Assembly (NCBI GenBank): GCA_900770515.1
Contig: CAAHDP010000391.1
Span: 1 to 10,350 of the forward strand
Direction of reading: 5' to 3'
From: an uncultured Prevotella sp.
GTDB lineage: Bacteria; Bacteroidota; Bacteroidia; Bacteroidales; Bacteroidaceae
DNA: 10,350 bases
Positions 1-6,787 of the stretch are shown here, in pieces; position 1 is the stretch's first letter; each line of letters starts with the position of its first letter. The notes beneath the pieces are model-generated. The model had not been told where the DNA came from. It made no database searches and saw only the letters and a list, made by a program, of their open reading frames with translations. Position numbers and translations under genes: made by a program.

Positions 1-13
1 AGCTAAAGAGGCG

Positions 14-115
14 GGTGGACAAGCGATTCATATCGCACCGCTACAACCAAGTACCCTTGCTATGTTCCCATCCTGGGGGATTCCGAGGGAGCTGGTCGTA
101 TGAGACTTGTCCGTC
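14..115 (-). ncRNA. ffs: Small signal recognition particle RNA (4.5S-type SRP RNA)
   Basis: The minus strand carries the hallmark apical hairpin of SRP RNA: CAGG, then a GGAA tetraloop closed by ATG/CAT, then AGCA (about 62-80 on the plus strand). This is the loop that binds the M domain of Ffh. Outside it, acgaccag near 98-91 pairs with cttggttgt near 53-45. Further out, tcata pairs with tatga, and GGACAAG (112-106) pairs perfectly with CTTGTCC (23-17). Together these give the single long rod of the small bacterial SRP RNA, about 100 nt. Its job is co-translational targeting of inner-membrane and secreted proteins with Ffh and FtsY. The exact ends are estimated from the outer helix. A promoter lies upstream at 153-185, so the primary transcript probably has a leader of about 30 nt that is removed. 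The motif and nested pairing were read by eye. Confidence 0.88.
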
Positions 116-152
116 TCATAAACTTGAAAGCGGTTATTGCTTTTAAGCGAGT

Positions 153-185
153 GCAAAAGTACTGCTTTTTTCTGAATCTACCAAA
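153..185 (-). promoter_or_regulatory. Bacteroidota promoter for the SRP RNA gene
   Basis: Read on the minus strand, a -33 TTTG (185-182, in ATTTGGT) is followed after exactly 20 bp by a -7 box TACTTTTG (161-154) and then C. This is the TTTG/TAnnTTTG pair recognised by the primary sigma factor of Bacteroidota. Transcription would begin near 148-150 and run into the SRP RNA. The sequence resembles the tRNA-Ser promoter at 6756-6787 well beyond the two boxes. Confidence 0.8.
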
Positions 186-223
186 TGTTTTGTATAAAAA
201 CTTCCGCTCGTTAACGTTTATTT

Positions 224-256
224 AGAAAGAAGGCAAGTATTTGCCTTCTTTTTCTT
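224..256 (-). terminator. Hairpin terminator downstream of mutS2, possibly bidirectional
   Basis: AAGAAGGCAA (227-236) and TTGCCTTCTT (241-250) form a perfect 10-bp stem with a 4-nt loop. The T-run is best on the plus strand (249-253), but the minus strand also gives TTCTTTCT after the stem. The only gene reading toward it is mutS2 on the minus strand, which stops about 90 bp earlier. I therefore assign it to mutS2 and note that it may act both ways, insulating the SRP RNA promoter just beyond it. Bases 254-344 are AT-rich 3' untranslated sequence with only weak partial hairpins. Confidence 0.55.
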
Positions 257-344
257 CTTTCACCTAATTATATATAGAGGAAGAGACAAATGAATTCATC
301 GCTCTTCGATCTTCATTTATAGAGTTTTGCACTTTGATTACCTC

Positions 345-2927
345 TTAAAAATCAACAACTGTGATTCCTGCACCGCCAAACTGTACATGCTCATCTGCAT
401 AATGAGTCACATTAGGGACGCTGCTCAAATATTGGCGGATGAGTTGTCTGAGGATACCGTTGCCTTTTCCATGAAGGATACGGACGCGTGGCATACCTAC
501 CAGGATGGCGTCATCGATAAAATACTGTACTGCATTCAGCGCTTCATCACCACGCATGCCTCTTACATCCAGATCCTGATGGAAGTTGGTCTTGTGGGCA
601 TCAATGGTTTTTCTGGTTTCCTTACTGATACCGTAAGAGGCAAGACTTTCTTTGCGTTCCTCTGTCTTATCCACATTCTCTACTGTAGCTGTTGCGTGTT
701 CCAATCTGTTCAGGCGCATCTTGGTTCTCATGCCTCCGAATACGGCAGTAGCAGTATCTCCGTTGATGCTTTCCACTTTTCCGATAGTTGTCAAGCCTTT
801 GATACGGACAATGTCGCCGGCTTCTATCTCTCGTTTGCTTTCTGCCTGTATTTTGTTTTGTGCATTTCGCAGAGCTGCAGCAGCTTTTTCTTGATTTTCC
901 TTCTTTTCAGCCTGTCGCTTGGCATGTCGTTCCTTGCGTTGCTGAATCTGGGCTATCTTGCGGGCAATCTTGTCATCCGATTCCTTGATGTCAATCTCCT
1001 GAACTTCCTGTTTGAAAGCTTCGAGTTCCTGACGGATACGGCGAGTTTCCTCCTTTTCAGCCTGACTCTCTCGAATCTCTCGTATGGCATTCTCAATCTT
1101 CTTGTTACTTTCCTTCAAGAGTTCAGCAGCTTCTTCCTTGGCTTTCTTGAGAATCGCTTTTCTGCTTCGTTCGATGTCTTCAATGTCGCTTTCATACTTG
1201 GAGATGGTCTTTTCCATATCCTTCTCGCGCTGATGGATATTCTGGCGTTTGTTCTCCCAGTATCGCTTGTCGCGGACAATGTCTTGCAGGTACTTGTCGC
1301 TCTGGATGTATTCTGAACCCACAATGTCTGAAGCTTCCTTGATAACCTCTTCTGGCAATCCGATCTTTCTTGCGATTTCGATGGCAAAAGAAGAGCCTGG
1401 ACGACCAATAGCTAACTGGAAGAGAGCCTTCATCTCATGACGGTCGTAGAGCATGGCACCATTTACCACACCTTCGTGACTATCAGCAAAATGCTTCAAG
1501 TTCTGATAGTGGGTTGTGATGACTCCATAAGTCTGTTGTTTGCAGAATTTATCGAGTACAGCCTCAGCGATGGCTCCTCCGATACCAGGTTCTGTACCGG
1601 TTCCAAACTCATCTATCAATATGATGGTGTCATTATTGGCTGCTTTCATCATATTTTTCATGTTCAGAAGGTGGGAAGAGTATGTACTGAGGTCATTTTC
1701 CAAACTCTGTTCGTCACCAATGTCTATCATGATATTTTTGAAGACACCCGTTTTTGATCTCTCGCTTACAGGGATGCTCAGTCCGCATTGCAGCATATAT
1801 TGTAGCAGTCCCACTGTCTTTAAGCATACAGATTTACCTCCGGCGTTCGGACCAGAAATGATAAGGATACGCTTTTCGTTAGTCAGTGTGATGTCTAAAG
1901 GGACAACCTTTTCATTTTTCTTCTGTAATGACTGTTGAAGCAGAGGGTGGATGGCTCGAATCCAGTCTACGTGCGGATGGTCTTCTACCTCTGGCTCGAT
2001 AGCTTTGAAGGTATCTGCCAGCTTTTGTTTTGCTTGAATCAGGTCGATAATGGCAAGGAAGCGGTAACTGTCAAGAATCTCCTTTGAGAAAGGACGAACC
2101 TTGTTGGTGAAATCGGTGAGGATACGGATGATTTCCTTTCTTTCTTCTCCTTCCAATTCGCGCACGCGGTTGTTGGCTTCTACCACTTCGGTCGGTTCGA
2201 TAAAGACAGTTTTACCTGTAGCACTCTCATCGTGTACGATACCTTTGATTTTTCTTTTCAGGGTAGGAATGACAGGTATTACCAGTCTGCCGTCACGCAG
2301 GGTTGGGGTCACGTCTTTCTCAACAACACCTTCACTTTGAGCTGTTCGTAATATACTATATAATGTACGGGAAATACTGCCCTCTGTCTTTATCAATTCT
2401 CTTCTGATTTGAAGGAGTTCCGGAGTTGCATTATCTCGTATTTTACCAAATTTGTCTAGGATTTGGTCTATTCTTTGAATCAGCTGAGGGAAGGTCATCA
2501 CGTTTTGTGACAGTCGGTGTAGTGCAGGGTATGGATACTTCTTTTCTCTGCGCCAGCCGTCTTCCGGTTCTGCGTGTCCATCGTCTTCGTCGCTATGGTT
2601 CAGAATCTTCACCATGCCGGCGATGGTTGCGAGTGAACGTCTTAAATCGAACAGTTCATCTTCTTCCAGGTGGGTGTTTTCTACCCGGATACGGAGGATG
2701 CTTTCTCTGACGTCATAGAAATACTGCAGGGGAAAGTCTTCTACTTCCTCCATTAGCCTGCGGAACTCACGCACCTGCATGAGCCATTCGTTTACTTCTT
2801 CTGCTTTATCGCTAAATGCCATCTTGTCCACTTGTTCTTTGCCAAGTGGAGAGAGGCATCTTTCGCGTAACATCTTGCGGATTTCGTTGAATCCTATCTT
2901 GTTTTCAAAATTATCTGGATAAATCAT
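345..2927 (-). CDS. mutS2: MutS2 family ATPase/endonuclease with Smr domain
   Basis: This 860-residue protein is full length for MutS2. The N-terminal MutS2 core and lever region is followed by an ABC-type ATPase: Walker A GPNAGGKS at about 359-366, signature STYSSH at about 414-419 and Walker B IILIDEFGTGTEPG at about 435-448. A long, highly charged coiled-coil stretch (about 540-690) follows, then a short KOW-like segment. The C-terminal Smr nuclease domain starts with LDVRGMR near 786 and has HGKGNG near 819. The mismatch-recognition domain of true MutS is absent, as expected. In other bacteria MutS2 either suppresses recombination or, in Bacillus, splits collided ribosomes; which applies here cannot be read from sequence. 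I start at ATG 2927 because MIYPDNFENKIGF is the usual MutS2 beginning. An upstream in-frame TTG (2963) would lie over this gene's own promoter and the end of the preceding gene. Everything appears intact. Confidence 0.95.
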   Translation of the reverse strand: MIYPDNFENKIGFNEIRKMLRERCLSPLGKEQVDKMAFSDKAEEVNEWLMQVREFRRLMEEVEDFPLQYFYDVRESILRIRVENTHLEEDELFDLRRSLATIAGMVKILNHSDEDDGHAEPEDGWRREKKYPYPALHRLSQNVMTFPQLIQRIDQILDKFGKIRDNATPELLQIRRELIKTEGSISRTLYSILRTAQSEGVVEKDVTPTLRDGRLVIPVIPTLKRKIKGIVHDESATGKTVFIEPTEVVEANNRVRELEGEERKEIIRILTDFTNKVRPFSKEILDSYRFLAIIDLIQAKQKLADTFKAIEPEVEDHPHVDWIRAIHPLLQQSLQKKNEKVVPLDITLTNEKRILIISGPNAGGKSVCLKTVGLLQYMLQCGLSIPVSERSKTGVFKNIMIDIGDEQSLENDLSTYSSHLLNMKNMMKAANNDTIILIDEFGTGTEPGIGGAIAEAVLDKFCKQQTYGVITTHYQNLKHFADSHEGVVNGAMLYDRHEMKALFQLAIGRPGSSFAIEIARKIGLPEEVIKEASDIVGSEYIQSDKYLQDIVRDKRYWENKRQNIHQREKDMEKTISKYESDIEDIERSRKAILKKAKEEAAELLKESNKKIENAIREIRESQAEKEETRRIRQELEAFKQEVQEIDIKESDDKIARKIAQIQQRKERHAKRQAEKKENQEKAAAALRNAQNKIQAESKREIEAGDIVRIKGLTTIGKVESINGDTATAVFGGMRTKMRLNRLEHATATVENVDKTEERKESLASYGISKETRKTIDAHKTNFHQDLDVRGMRGDEALNAVQYFIDDAILVGMPRVRILHGKGNGILRQLIRQYLSSVPNVTHYADEHVQFGGAGITVVDF

Positions 2928-2932
2928 GGGTG

Positions 2933-2964
2933 CAAAAGTACAATTATTTTGGCTAACTACCAAA
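2933..2964 (-). promoter_or_regulatory. Promoter of mutS2 inside the end of the thiE-like gene
   Basis: On the minus strand a -33 TTTG within ATATTTGG is followed after 20 bp by the -7 box TACTTTTG (2940-2933) and C. The -33 element uses the last codons (Asn-Ile-Trp-stop) of the upstream gene. Only five bases separate the -7 box from the ATG at 2927, so the predicted transcript would carry almost no 5' leader. The two boxes match the SRP RNA promoter closely. Confidence 0.78.
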
Positions 2965-3637
2965 TATTTGAACCATTAAGTGTATTCTTTGCCTTTGAAG
3001 GTGTTAGCCTTTTCTTGATGTCGTTCAGATAATCGGGCCAATCGTATTTGTGCCGCTCGTTCCATACTGCCCCCAGGAATGCCGCTCCACCAAAATTCCA
3101 GGCTTTCAATTGTGGGATAAACTGAGGAATAACTCCTCCCAAAGCCACAACCCTTTCATTAATGATACCATTGTTGGCAGCGTCTTCTAAATCCTTGTTG
3201 GTAAAGGAGTGGCGGTAGCCTTTCTTTGAGATACTGTCAAAGATTGGGCTTAGGAACACATAGTCATAGATAGACTTGATTGCCGGAGCGTTTTCTTCTG
3301 TATCTTTCTTGTTTGGCGTGCCTAAGGCTGTCATTACTTCTTGGAAGTTATGGCATGATCGGGAAATGCTTCCTTTAAAATCTTTGGGAATCTCGGAATT
3401 GCGTTTGTTGAGATGGATTCCATGAAGATGGTATTTCTCGCAAAGTTCGAAGTGGTCATGTATGACTATCTGCTGATACCATTTGGTATCAATCTTCTTT
3501 ATCAATTTCTCATAATCCTCCAGACTGGCTTCGGGTTTACGGAGATGTAGAAGATCGATACCGCTTTCAAATAACTGTTCTATGTAGTTTGCTTCGTTCC
3601 TGATGAATTCCGGCATGGTGATAACTATCCATTTCAT
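2957..3637 (-). CDS. thiE: Thiamine phosphate synthase / TenI-type protein
   Basis: A 226-residue TIM-barrel protein of the ThiE/TenI superfamily. Family landmarks appear in order: LHLRKP (30-35, ThiE QLRxK strand), IHDHFEL (59-65, matching the ThiE INDRVDL strand), HGIHLN (72-77, matching DGVHLG), SRSCHN (92-97), DYVFLSPIF (125-133), SKKG (137-140) and VALGGV (164-169). ThiE joins HMP diphosphate and thiazole phosphate to make thiamin phosphate. The first Mg-binding Asp is kept (D61), but the second (in ThiE GQED) is replaced by a KRNSE stretch. The RSCHN segment resembles RSVHS of Bacillus TenI, a thiazole tautomerase. It may therefore be a true ThiE, a TenI-like tautomerase, or a diverged paralogue. 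It follows thiD by 77 bp in the same direction, which supports a thiamin role. The spacer to thiD is AT-rich and contains the palindrome TATGATCATA but no recognisable promoter. Superfamily is secure; the exact reaction is not. Confidence 0.78.
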   Translation of the reverse strand: MKWIVITMPEFIRNEANYIEQLFESGIDLLHLRKPEASLEDYEKLIKKIDTKWYQQIVIHDHFELCEKYHLHGIHLNKRNSEIPKDFKGSISRSCHNFQEVMTALGTPNKKDTEENAPAIKSIYDYVFLSPIFDSISKKGYRHSFTNKDLEDAANNGIINERVVALGGVIPQFIPQLKAWNFGGAAFLGAVWNERHKYDWPDYLNDIKKRLTPSKAKNTLNGSNIW

Positions 3638-3714
3638 ATCATTTGCTTTTTATAGTTTTATATTTGTATGATGAAAGTTTTCCGTTATGATCATAGGATC
3701 TTTGTTTTTGTAAT

Positions 3715-4536
3715 CTATTTGGTAGATAGTGTTTTGGGTTCGTAGAAATGGTTTACCGGGCCATGTCCTTCTCCTATTTTTACGTCTTTTCCGGCAAGAA
3801 TGGCTCCAGACAGATAAGTCTTAGCCATAGCAATGGCTGTATTCATGTCCAGTTCCTTTGCCAGGTAAGATGTGATGGCAGATGATAAGGTGCAGCCAGT
3901 ACCGTGGGTATTGCTGGTTTTGATGCTAAGGCCTCGATAACTGGTGAGGAGTTTTCCCTCTTCGAATAGATAGTCTATCTTTTCTTTTCCATCGAAGTGA
4001 CCACCTTTGATAAGTGTGAATTTGCATCCCAACTTACTGATGGCTGAGGCTGCAGTCTTGATGTCTTCTGTATTCTGGATTTTCATTTCTGCCAGAATCT
4101 CAGCTTCGGGAATATTGGGTGTCAGCAATGTTGCGAGAGGCAGAAGCTCTGATATGAAAATGTCGAGTGCATCCTCCTGCATGAGTCGGCATCCACTCGT
4201 AGATACCATTACCGGGTCTATTACGAGATGCTGGTATTTTCCCTGATACTTCTTGAGGGTCTTGGCAATGGCTTTAATGGTGTCGCGATCATTGACCATT
4301 CCTATCTTGATGGCATCCGGTTGAATGTCGTCCATCACTGCTTCAATCTGTCCTTTCACGATTTCCGGCTCTACATTCTGTATGCCGTATACCCCCTTGG
4401 TGTTCTGGACGGTGATGGCTGTAATGGCAGAAGCTGCGTATACGCCTAAGGCTGACATGGTCTTAATGTCTGCCTGGATGCCAGCTCCTCCACAACTGTC
4501 AGAACCGGCTATTGTTAATGCTGTATAGTATTTCAT
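3715..4536 (-). CDS. thiD: Hydroxymethylpyrimidine / HMP-phosphate kinase
   Basis: This cytosolic ribokinase-fold enzyme of 273 residues (normal for ThiD) phosphorylates 4-amino-5-hydroxymethyl-2-methylpyrimidine twice to the diphosphate used by ThiE. Diagnostic motifs are GSDSCGGAGIQAD (11-23, pyrimidine site), DPVMVSTSG (107-115), TPNIPEAE (139-146), LIKGGH (175-180) and the anion hole with the catalytic cysteine, HGTGCTLSSA (211-220, C215). It appears complete and typical. The adjacent thiE-like gene downstream suggests a two-gene thiamin unit. The ATG lies about 31 bases from the preceding terminator, too little room for a TPP riboswitch. I see no clear promoter of its own, so expression may come from read-through or a weak AT-rich start site in that gap. 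A pyridoxal kinase activity, seen in some relatives, cannot be excluded. Confidence 0.94.
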   Translation of the reverse strand: MKYYTALTIAGSDSCGGAGIQADIKTMSALGVYAASAITAITVQNTKGVYGIQNVEPEIVKGQIEAVMDDIQPDAIKIGMVNDRDTIKAIAKTLKKYQGKYQHLVIDPVMVSTSGCRLMQEDALDIFISELLPLATLLTPNIPEAEILAEMKIQNTEDIKTAASAISKLGCKFTLIKGGHFDGKEKIDYLFEEGKLLTSYRGLSIKTSNTHGTGCTLSSAITSYLAKELDMNTAIAMAKTYLSGAILAGKDVKIGEGHGPVNHFYEPKTLSTK

Positions 4537-4561
4537 TTCTTATACTTGTTGATTGATATAT

Positions 4562-4602
4562 AAAAAACTTGGTACACTCATGCTTTGCAGGAGTGTACCA
4601 AG
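4562..4602 (-). terminator. Strong intrinsic terminator of the GH5 gene
   Basis: CTTGGTACACTC (4568-4579) pairs perfectly with GAGTGTACCAAG (4591-4602). Inside, TGC/GCA extends the helix around a 3-nt loop after one mismatch. On the minus strand the stem is followed directly by TTTTTT. It begins 3 bases after the GH5 stop codon, so it ends that transcript and isolates thiD behind it. Confidence 0.92.
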
Positions 4603-4605
4603 TGG

Positions 4606-5559
4606 CTAATTGTTATATTTTGTCAAAGCTTCCTTTACCATTTTGCCCCATGGCTTGATAAGGTCTGGAGTCCAGTTGCCTGTAGCCTTGGCACGAGGAA
4701 GGAGCATGGAGCAAGTCTCGTCTTTGTCGCTTACCGACCAGTTTACCCAACTCACCTTGTTTTTCTCCATGACATCGAGCCATTTCTGGTATTCCTCTGG
4801 AGCCAAAGGACCATTGCCGGATGCTTCCATGCCTGCGCATTCTGATACAAATACAGGGAGTCCGCTCTTTATGGCAGCTTCTAGCTTGTCGCGCAGATAA
4901 TCCTTGTGTGTGGCAGCATAGAAATGCAGTGTATACATGACATTGCTAACGCCGTCGATAGGACTTTTTGCAACAAGATCGATGTCCTGATCCCAATGTG
5001 GGCAACCCATCAGTATGATGTTGTCTGGATCATATTTCCTGATTTCGGTAATGATGGTCTTGGCGTAGACCTTCAGGTCTTCCCATTTGTCCTCTACGGG
5101 TTCGTTGTAGAGTTCATAGAGTACGTTTGGATACTTACCGTATTTCTGTGCCATCTTGCCGAAGAAGGCTTTGGCTTCCTCTGTGTGCATTTTGTGTGCG
5201 TGCCAGTCGATGATTACGTATGTGCCGTTCTTGATGGCGGCATCTACTACCTGCGTGATGCATTTCATGGCAAATTCAGGGTTCTCCAGATAGTTGTCTT
5301 CTATCTGAATGCCCATCGCTGCACGGATGATGTTGGCATGCCAGTCGGTGGCGAGCCATTTTACGGCTTGCTTGTTGTAGAACCGAGGCCAGATGTTGTG
5401 CCATCCCATGCTCACGCCTCTCAATACTACAGGGGTTCCACTCTGGTCGCATAGTTGCGCTCCCTTTACTTGCAGTTGTCCCCATTGTTTTACTGGACTG
5501 ACTGCATACAATTGTGCCATACAGAAGATGGCAACAATAATGGTCATTAGTTTTTTCAT
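4606..5559 (-). CDS. Secreted GH5 endoglucanase-like glycoside hydrolase
   Basis: A 317-residue protein with a signal peptide (about 1-19, MKK start, hydrophobic core, cut near LYA) and one catalytic domain of family GH5, nearest by eye to subfamily 2 endoglucanases. Landmarks are LRGVSMGWHNIWP (46-58), IIRAAMG (77-83), VIIDWHAH (115-122), LYELYNEP (147-154, acid/base E153), TLHFYA (210-215), VFVSECAG (236-243, nucleophile E240) and SWVNWSVSDK (270-279). The family cleaves internal beta-1,4-glucan bonds by a retaining mechanism. The usual nucleophile motif is FVTEWG; here the Trp after Glu is Cys and an Ala is added before Gly. No carbohydrate-binding module or lipobox is seen, so a periplasmic or secreted soluble enzyme is likely. 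It has its own promoter and terminator and no SusC/SusD neighbour. Family is secure; substrate is not. Confidence 0.93.
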   Translation of the reverse strand: MKKLMTIIVAIFCMAQLYAVSPVKQWGQLQVKGAQLCDQSGTPVVLRGVSMGWHNIWPRFYNKQAVKWLATDWHANIIRAAMGIQIEDNYLENPEFAMKCITQVVDAAIKNGTYVIIDWHAHKMHTEEAKAFFGKMAQKYGKYPNVLYELYNEPVEDKWEDLKVYAKTIITEIRKYDPDNIILMGCPHWDQDIDLVAKSPIDGVSNVMYTLHFYAATHKDYLRDKLEAAIKSGLPVFVSECAGMEASGNGPLAPEEYQKWLDVMEKNKVSWVNWSVSDKDETCSMLLPRAKATGNWTPDLIKPWGKMVKEALTKYNN

Positions 5560-5614
5560 TATGTTCTATTATTGTTAAAAATATACTGTCGTTTCTTGCG
5601 ACATAAAGTCGTTG

Positions 5615-5646
5615 CAAATGTACGATTTATATTTGAAATAACCAAA
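5615..5646 (-). promoter_or_regulatory. Promoter and leader hairpin of the GH5 gene
   Basis: On the minus strand a -33 TTTG (5646-5643, in ATTTGGT) and a -7 box TACATTTG (5622-5615) followed by C are exactly 20 bp apart. The predicted start near 5610 leaves a leader of about 50 nt. The leader opens with a small CGAC-TTTAT-GTCG hairpin (about 5611-5599). The -33 element lies only 23 bp past the stop of the radical SAM gene, and no terminator is visible between them. Confidence 0.78.
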
Positions 5647-5669
5647 TATTTTTGCGATAAAGTTTACAG

Positions 5670-6548
5670 TCAGTTTCTTGCCTTGCCTCTGAAACTGTTT
5701 TTTACCAATGCTGACTCGCAGTTCTCGCAGAGGGCTTCTGTTGCAGTATGGTGCTTGAATCCTTCAATCATAGCTTGAGCTCTTTCTGAAGAAAGGATCT
5801 CTTCCAGGGATCGATGCAGGAGGTTTCCCAGTGCAACATCTCCATTATGATCCAGGCAACAAGGTACGAGAGTGCCATCTGCAAGTACGCCAATCTGTTT
5901 GATTAAAGCCTTGCAGAAAACTTCCCGTTTCTTGCCTTCCTCTCCATTCTTGCTGTTTTTGATATCGTTTTCGAAGTTGGGCCATGCGAATTTCCTGTCG
6001 AATTCCAGATAAAGGTTTTTGCAGAGACGGTAACCGTCAGGGCGTTCCTTCCAGGGTTTGGGTGCGAATTTTTCGATGAGTCTCATTACTTCTTCGTTTT
6101 CCTTGTCTCTTCCGCCTTGGTTCCACAGTCTTAATACGATGCAGGTTCCCTTTGCTGCTGCTTGGGTAGAGAAGGTCATCACTTCTTTCATATAGGCGGA
6201 CAGTTCTCCCTTGGCATTGCTTTCGTGTGAATGAAGTGAGAGTTGTATTTTGTGAGGAAGTGTTTCGAGAAGTTCCATGGCACGATGCAGTAAGGTTCCG
6301 TTTGATGTCAGTACAGTCTTGAAGCCTTTCTCTCTTGCCGTAGTGATGAATTGTGGTAGGAGAGGGTGGAGTAATGGTTCGCCCATCAGGTGAAAATAAA
6401 GGAAACATACCTTGCCTTTTATCTTATCTGTAAGCAGGTTGAATTCTTCTGCGCCCAACTGTCTCTTTTCCCTGGTATGTTTAGGGCAGAAGTGGCAGTT
6501 GAGATTGCATGTATTGGTTATTTCTATGTAACAGCGATCTATCATCAT
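5670..6548 (-). CDS. Radical SAM / SPASM-type protein, function unknown
   Basis: This 292-residue protein opens almost at once with the radical SAM cluster motif CNLNCHFC (C14, C18, C21), which binds the 4Fe-4S cluster that cleaves S-adenosylmethionine. The SAM-contact motif MGEPLLHP (55-62) follows, then TSNGTLL (81-87). The C-terminal part has a SPASM/twitch-like set of cysteines: C212, the CC pair at 230-231 in GTLVPCCLD, and CENC (C274, C277). These would hold at least one extra Fe-S cluster. Relatives mature peptides or sulfatases, or modify other substrates. No precursor peptide, sulfatase or obvious partner is encoded beside it, so I name no substrate. Cytosolic, with no signal peptide. 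Two in-frame ATGs open the gene (6548 and 6545); either could be used. A weak promoter candidate lies upstream at 6554-6586. It appears intact. Confidence 0.88.
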   Translation of the reverse strand: MMIDRCYIEITNTCNLNCHFCPKHTREKRQLGAEEFNLLTDKIKGKVCFLYFHLMGEPLLHPLLPQFITTAREKGFKTVLTSNGTLLHRAMELLETLPHKIQLSLHSHESNAKGELSAYMKEVMTFSTQAAAKGTCIVLRLWNQGGRDKENEEVMRLIEKFAPKPWKERPDGYRLCKNLYLEFDRKFAWPNFENDIKNSKNGEEGKKREVFCKALIKQIGVLADGTLVPCCLDHNGDVALGNLLHRSLEEILSSERAQAMIEGFKHHTATEALCENCESALVKNSFRGKARN

Positions 6549-6553
6549 TTCTT

Positions 6554-6586
6554 TTTTAATATGGTATTATATATTGAATTGACAAA
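6554..6586 (-). promoter_or_regulatory. Weak candidate promoter of the radical SAM gene
   Basis: On the minus strand a TTTG (6586-6583) sits just beyond the tRNA-Ser terminator. It is followed after 21 bp by TATTAAAA (6561-6554), which keeps the TA and one T of the TAnnTTTG box but not the final TTG. Position and spacing fit, the -7 match is poor, and the leader would be very short. Confidence 0.35.
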
Positions 6587-6590
6587 TACT

Positions 6591-6623
6591 AAAAAAGCCT
6601 TCTGAAAGAAATTTCAGAAGGCT
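6591..6623 (-). terminator. Intrinsic terminator of tRNA-Ser
   Basis: A perfect 12-bp inverted repeat, AGCCTTCTGAAA (6596-6607) and TTTCAGAAGGCT (6612-6623), with a 4-nt loop is followed on the minus strand by a run of T. It begins 4 bases beyond the tRNA 3' end and separates the tRNA transcript from the radical SAM gene. Confidence 0.9.
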
Positions 6624-6627
6624 CTTG

Positions 6628-6712
6628 CGGAGAGAGAGGGATTCGAACCCCCGGTACCTCTCGGTACGACGGTTTTCAAGACCGTTGTAATCGACCACTC
6701 TACCATCTCTCC
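6628..6712 (-). tRNA. tRNA-Ser(UGA)
   Basis: The minus strand folds as an 85-nt class II tRNA. The acceptor GGAGAGA/TCTCTCC is perfect, with discriminator G, which is normal for serine. The anticodon stem ACGGT/ACCGT holds loop CTTGAAA with anticodon TGA (plus-strand TCA at 6676-6678), reading UCA and related serine codons. The long variable arm GTACC-GAGA-GGTAC is typical of tRNA-Ser. The T stem GGGGG/CCCTC with loop TTCGAAT has one G-U pair. CCA is not encoded. A strong promoter upstream and a terminator downstream make it a single-gene transcript. Confidence 0.96.
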
Positions 6713-6755
6713 AAATTCGGTCGGATGACTATAGCTTGGTTTTCTTAAGCGGGTG

Positions 6756-6787
6756 CAAAGGTACAACTATTTTTTGATTCCACCAAA
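6756..6787 (-). promoter_or_regulatory. Promoter of tRNA-Ser
   Basis: On the minus strand a -33 TTTG (6787-6784, followed by GT) and a -7 box TACCTTTG (6763-6756) followed by C are exactly 20 bp apart. This leaves a leader of about 40 nt before the mature tRNA, to be removed by RNase P. The spacer and the first transcribed bases (CACCCGCTTAA) resemble the SRP RNA promoter. Confidence 0.85.

Noticed and set aside
327..1316. Long plus-strand open frame opposite mutS2
   Set aside because: It is the antisense shadow of the mutS2 coiled coil and Smr region; the Phe/Leu-rich translation matches no family.
2928..2963. A 12-residue longer MutS2 starting at TTG 2963
   Set aside because: The extension lies over a clear promoter and the end of the upstream gene, and MutS2 proteins normally start at MIYP; ATG 2927 fits better.
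3686..3695. Palindrome TATGATCATA upstream of the thiE-like gene
   Set aside because: A single 10-bp palindrome in AT-rich sequence is expected by chance and has no partner site in the window.
3638..3714. Possible promoter or TPP riboswitch between thiD and the thiE-like gene
   Set aside because: No TTTG/TAnnTTTG pair and no conserved TPP aptamer segments are seen; 77 bp is probably just an operon spacer.
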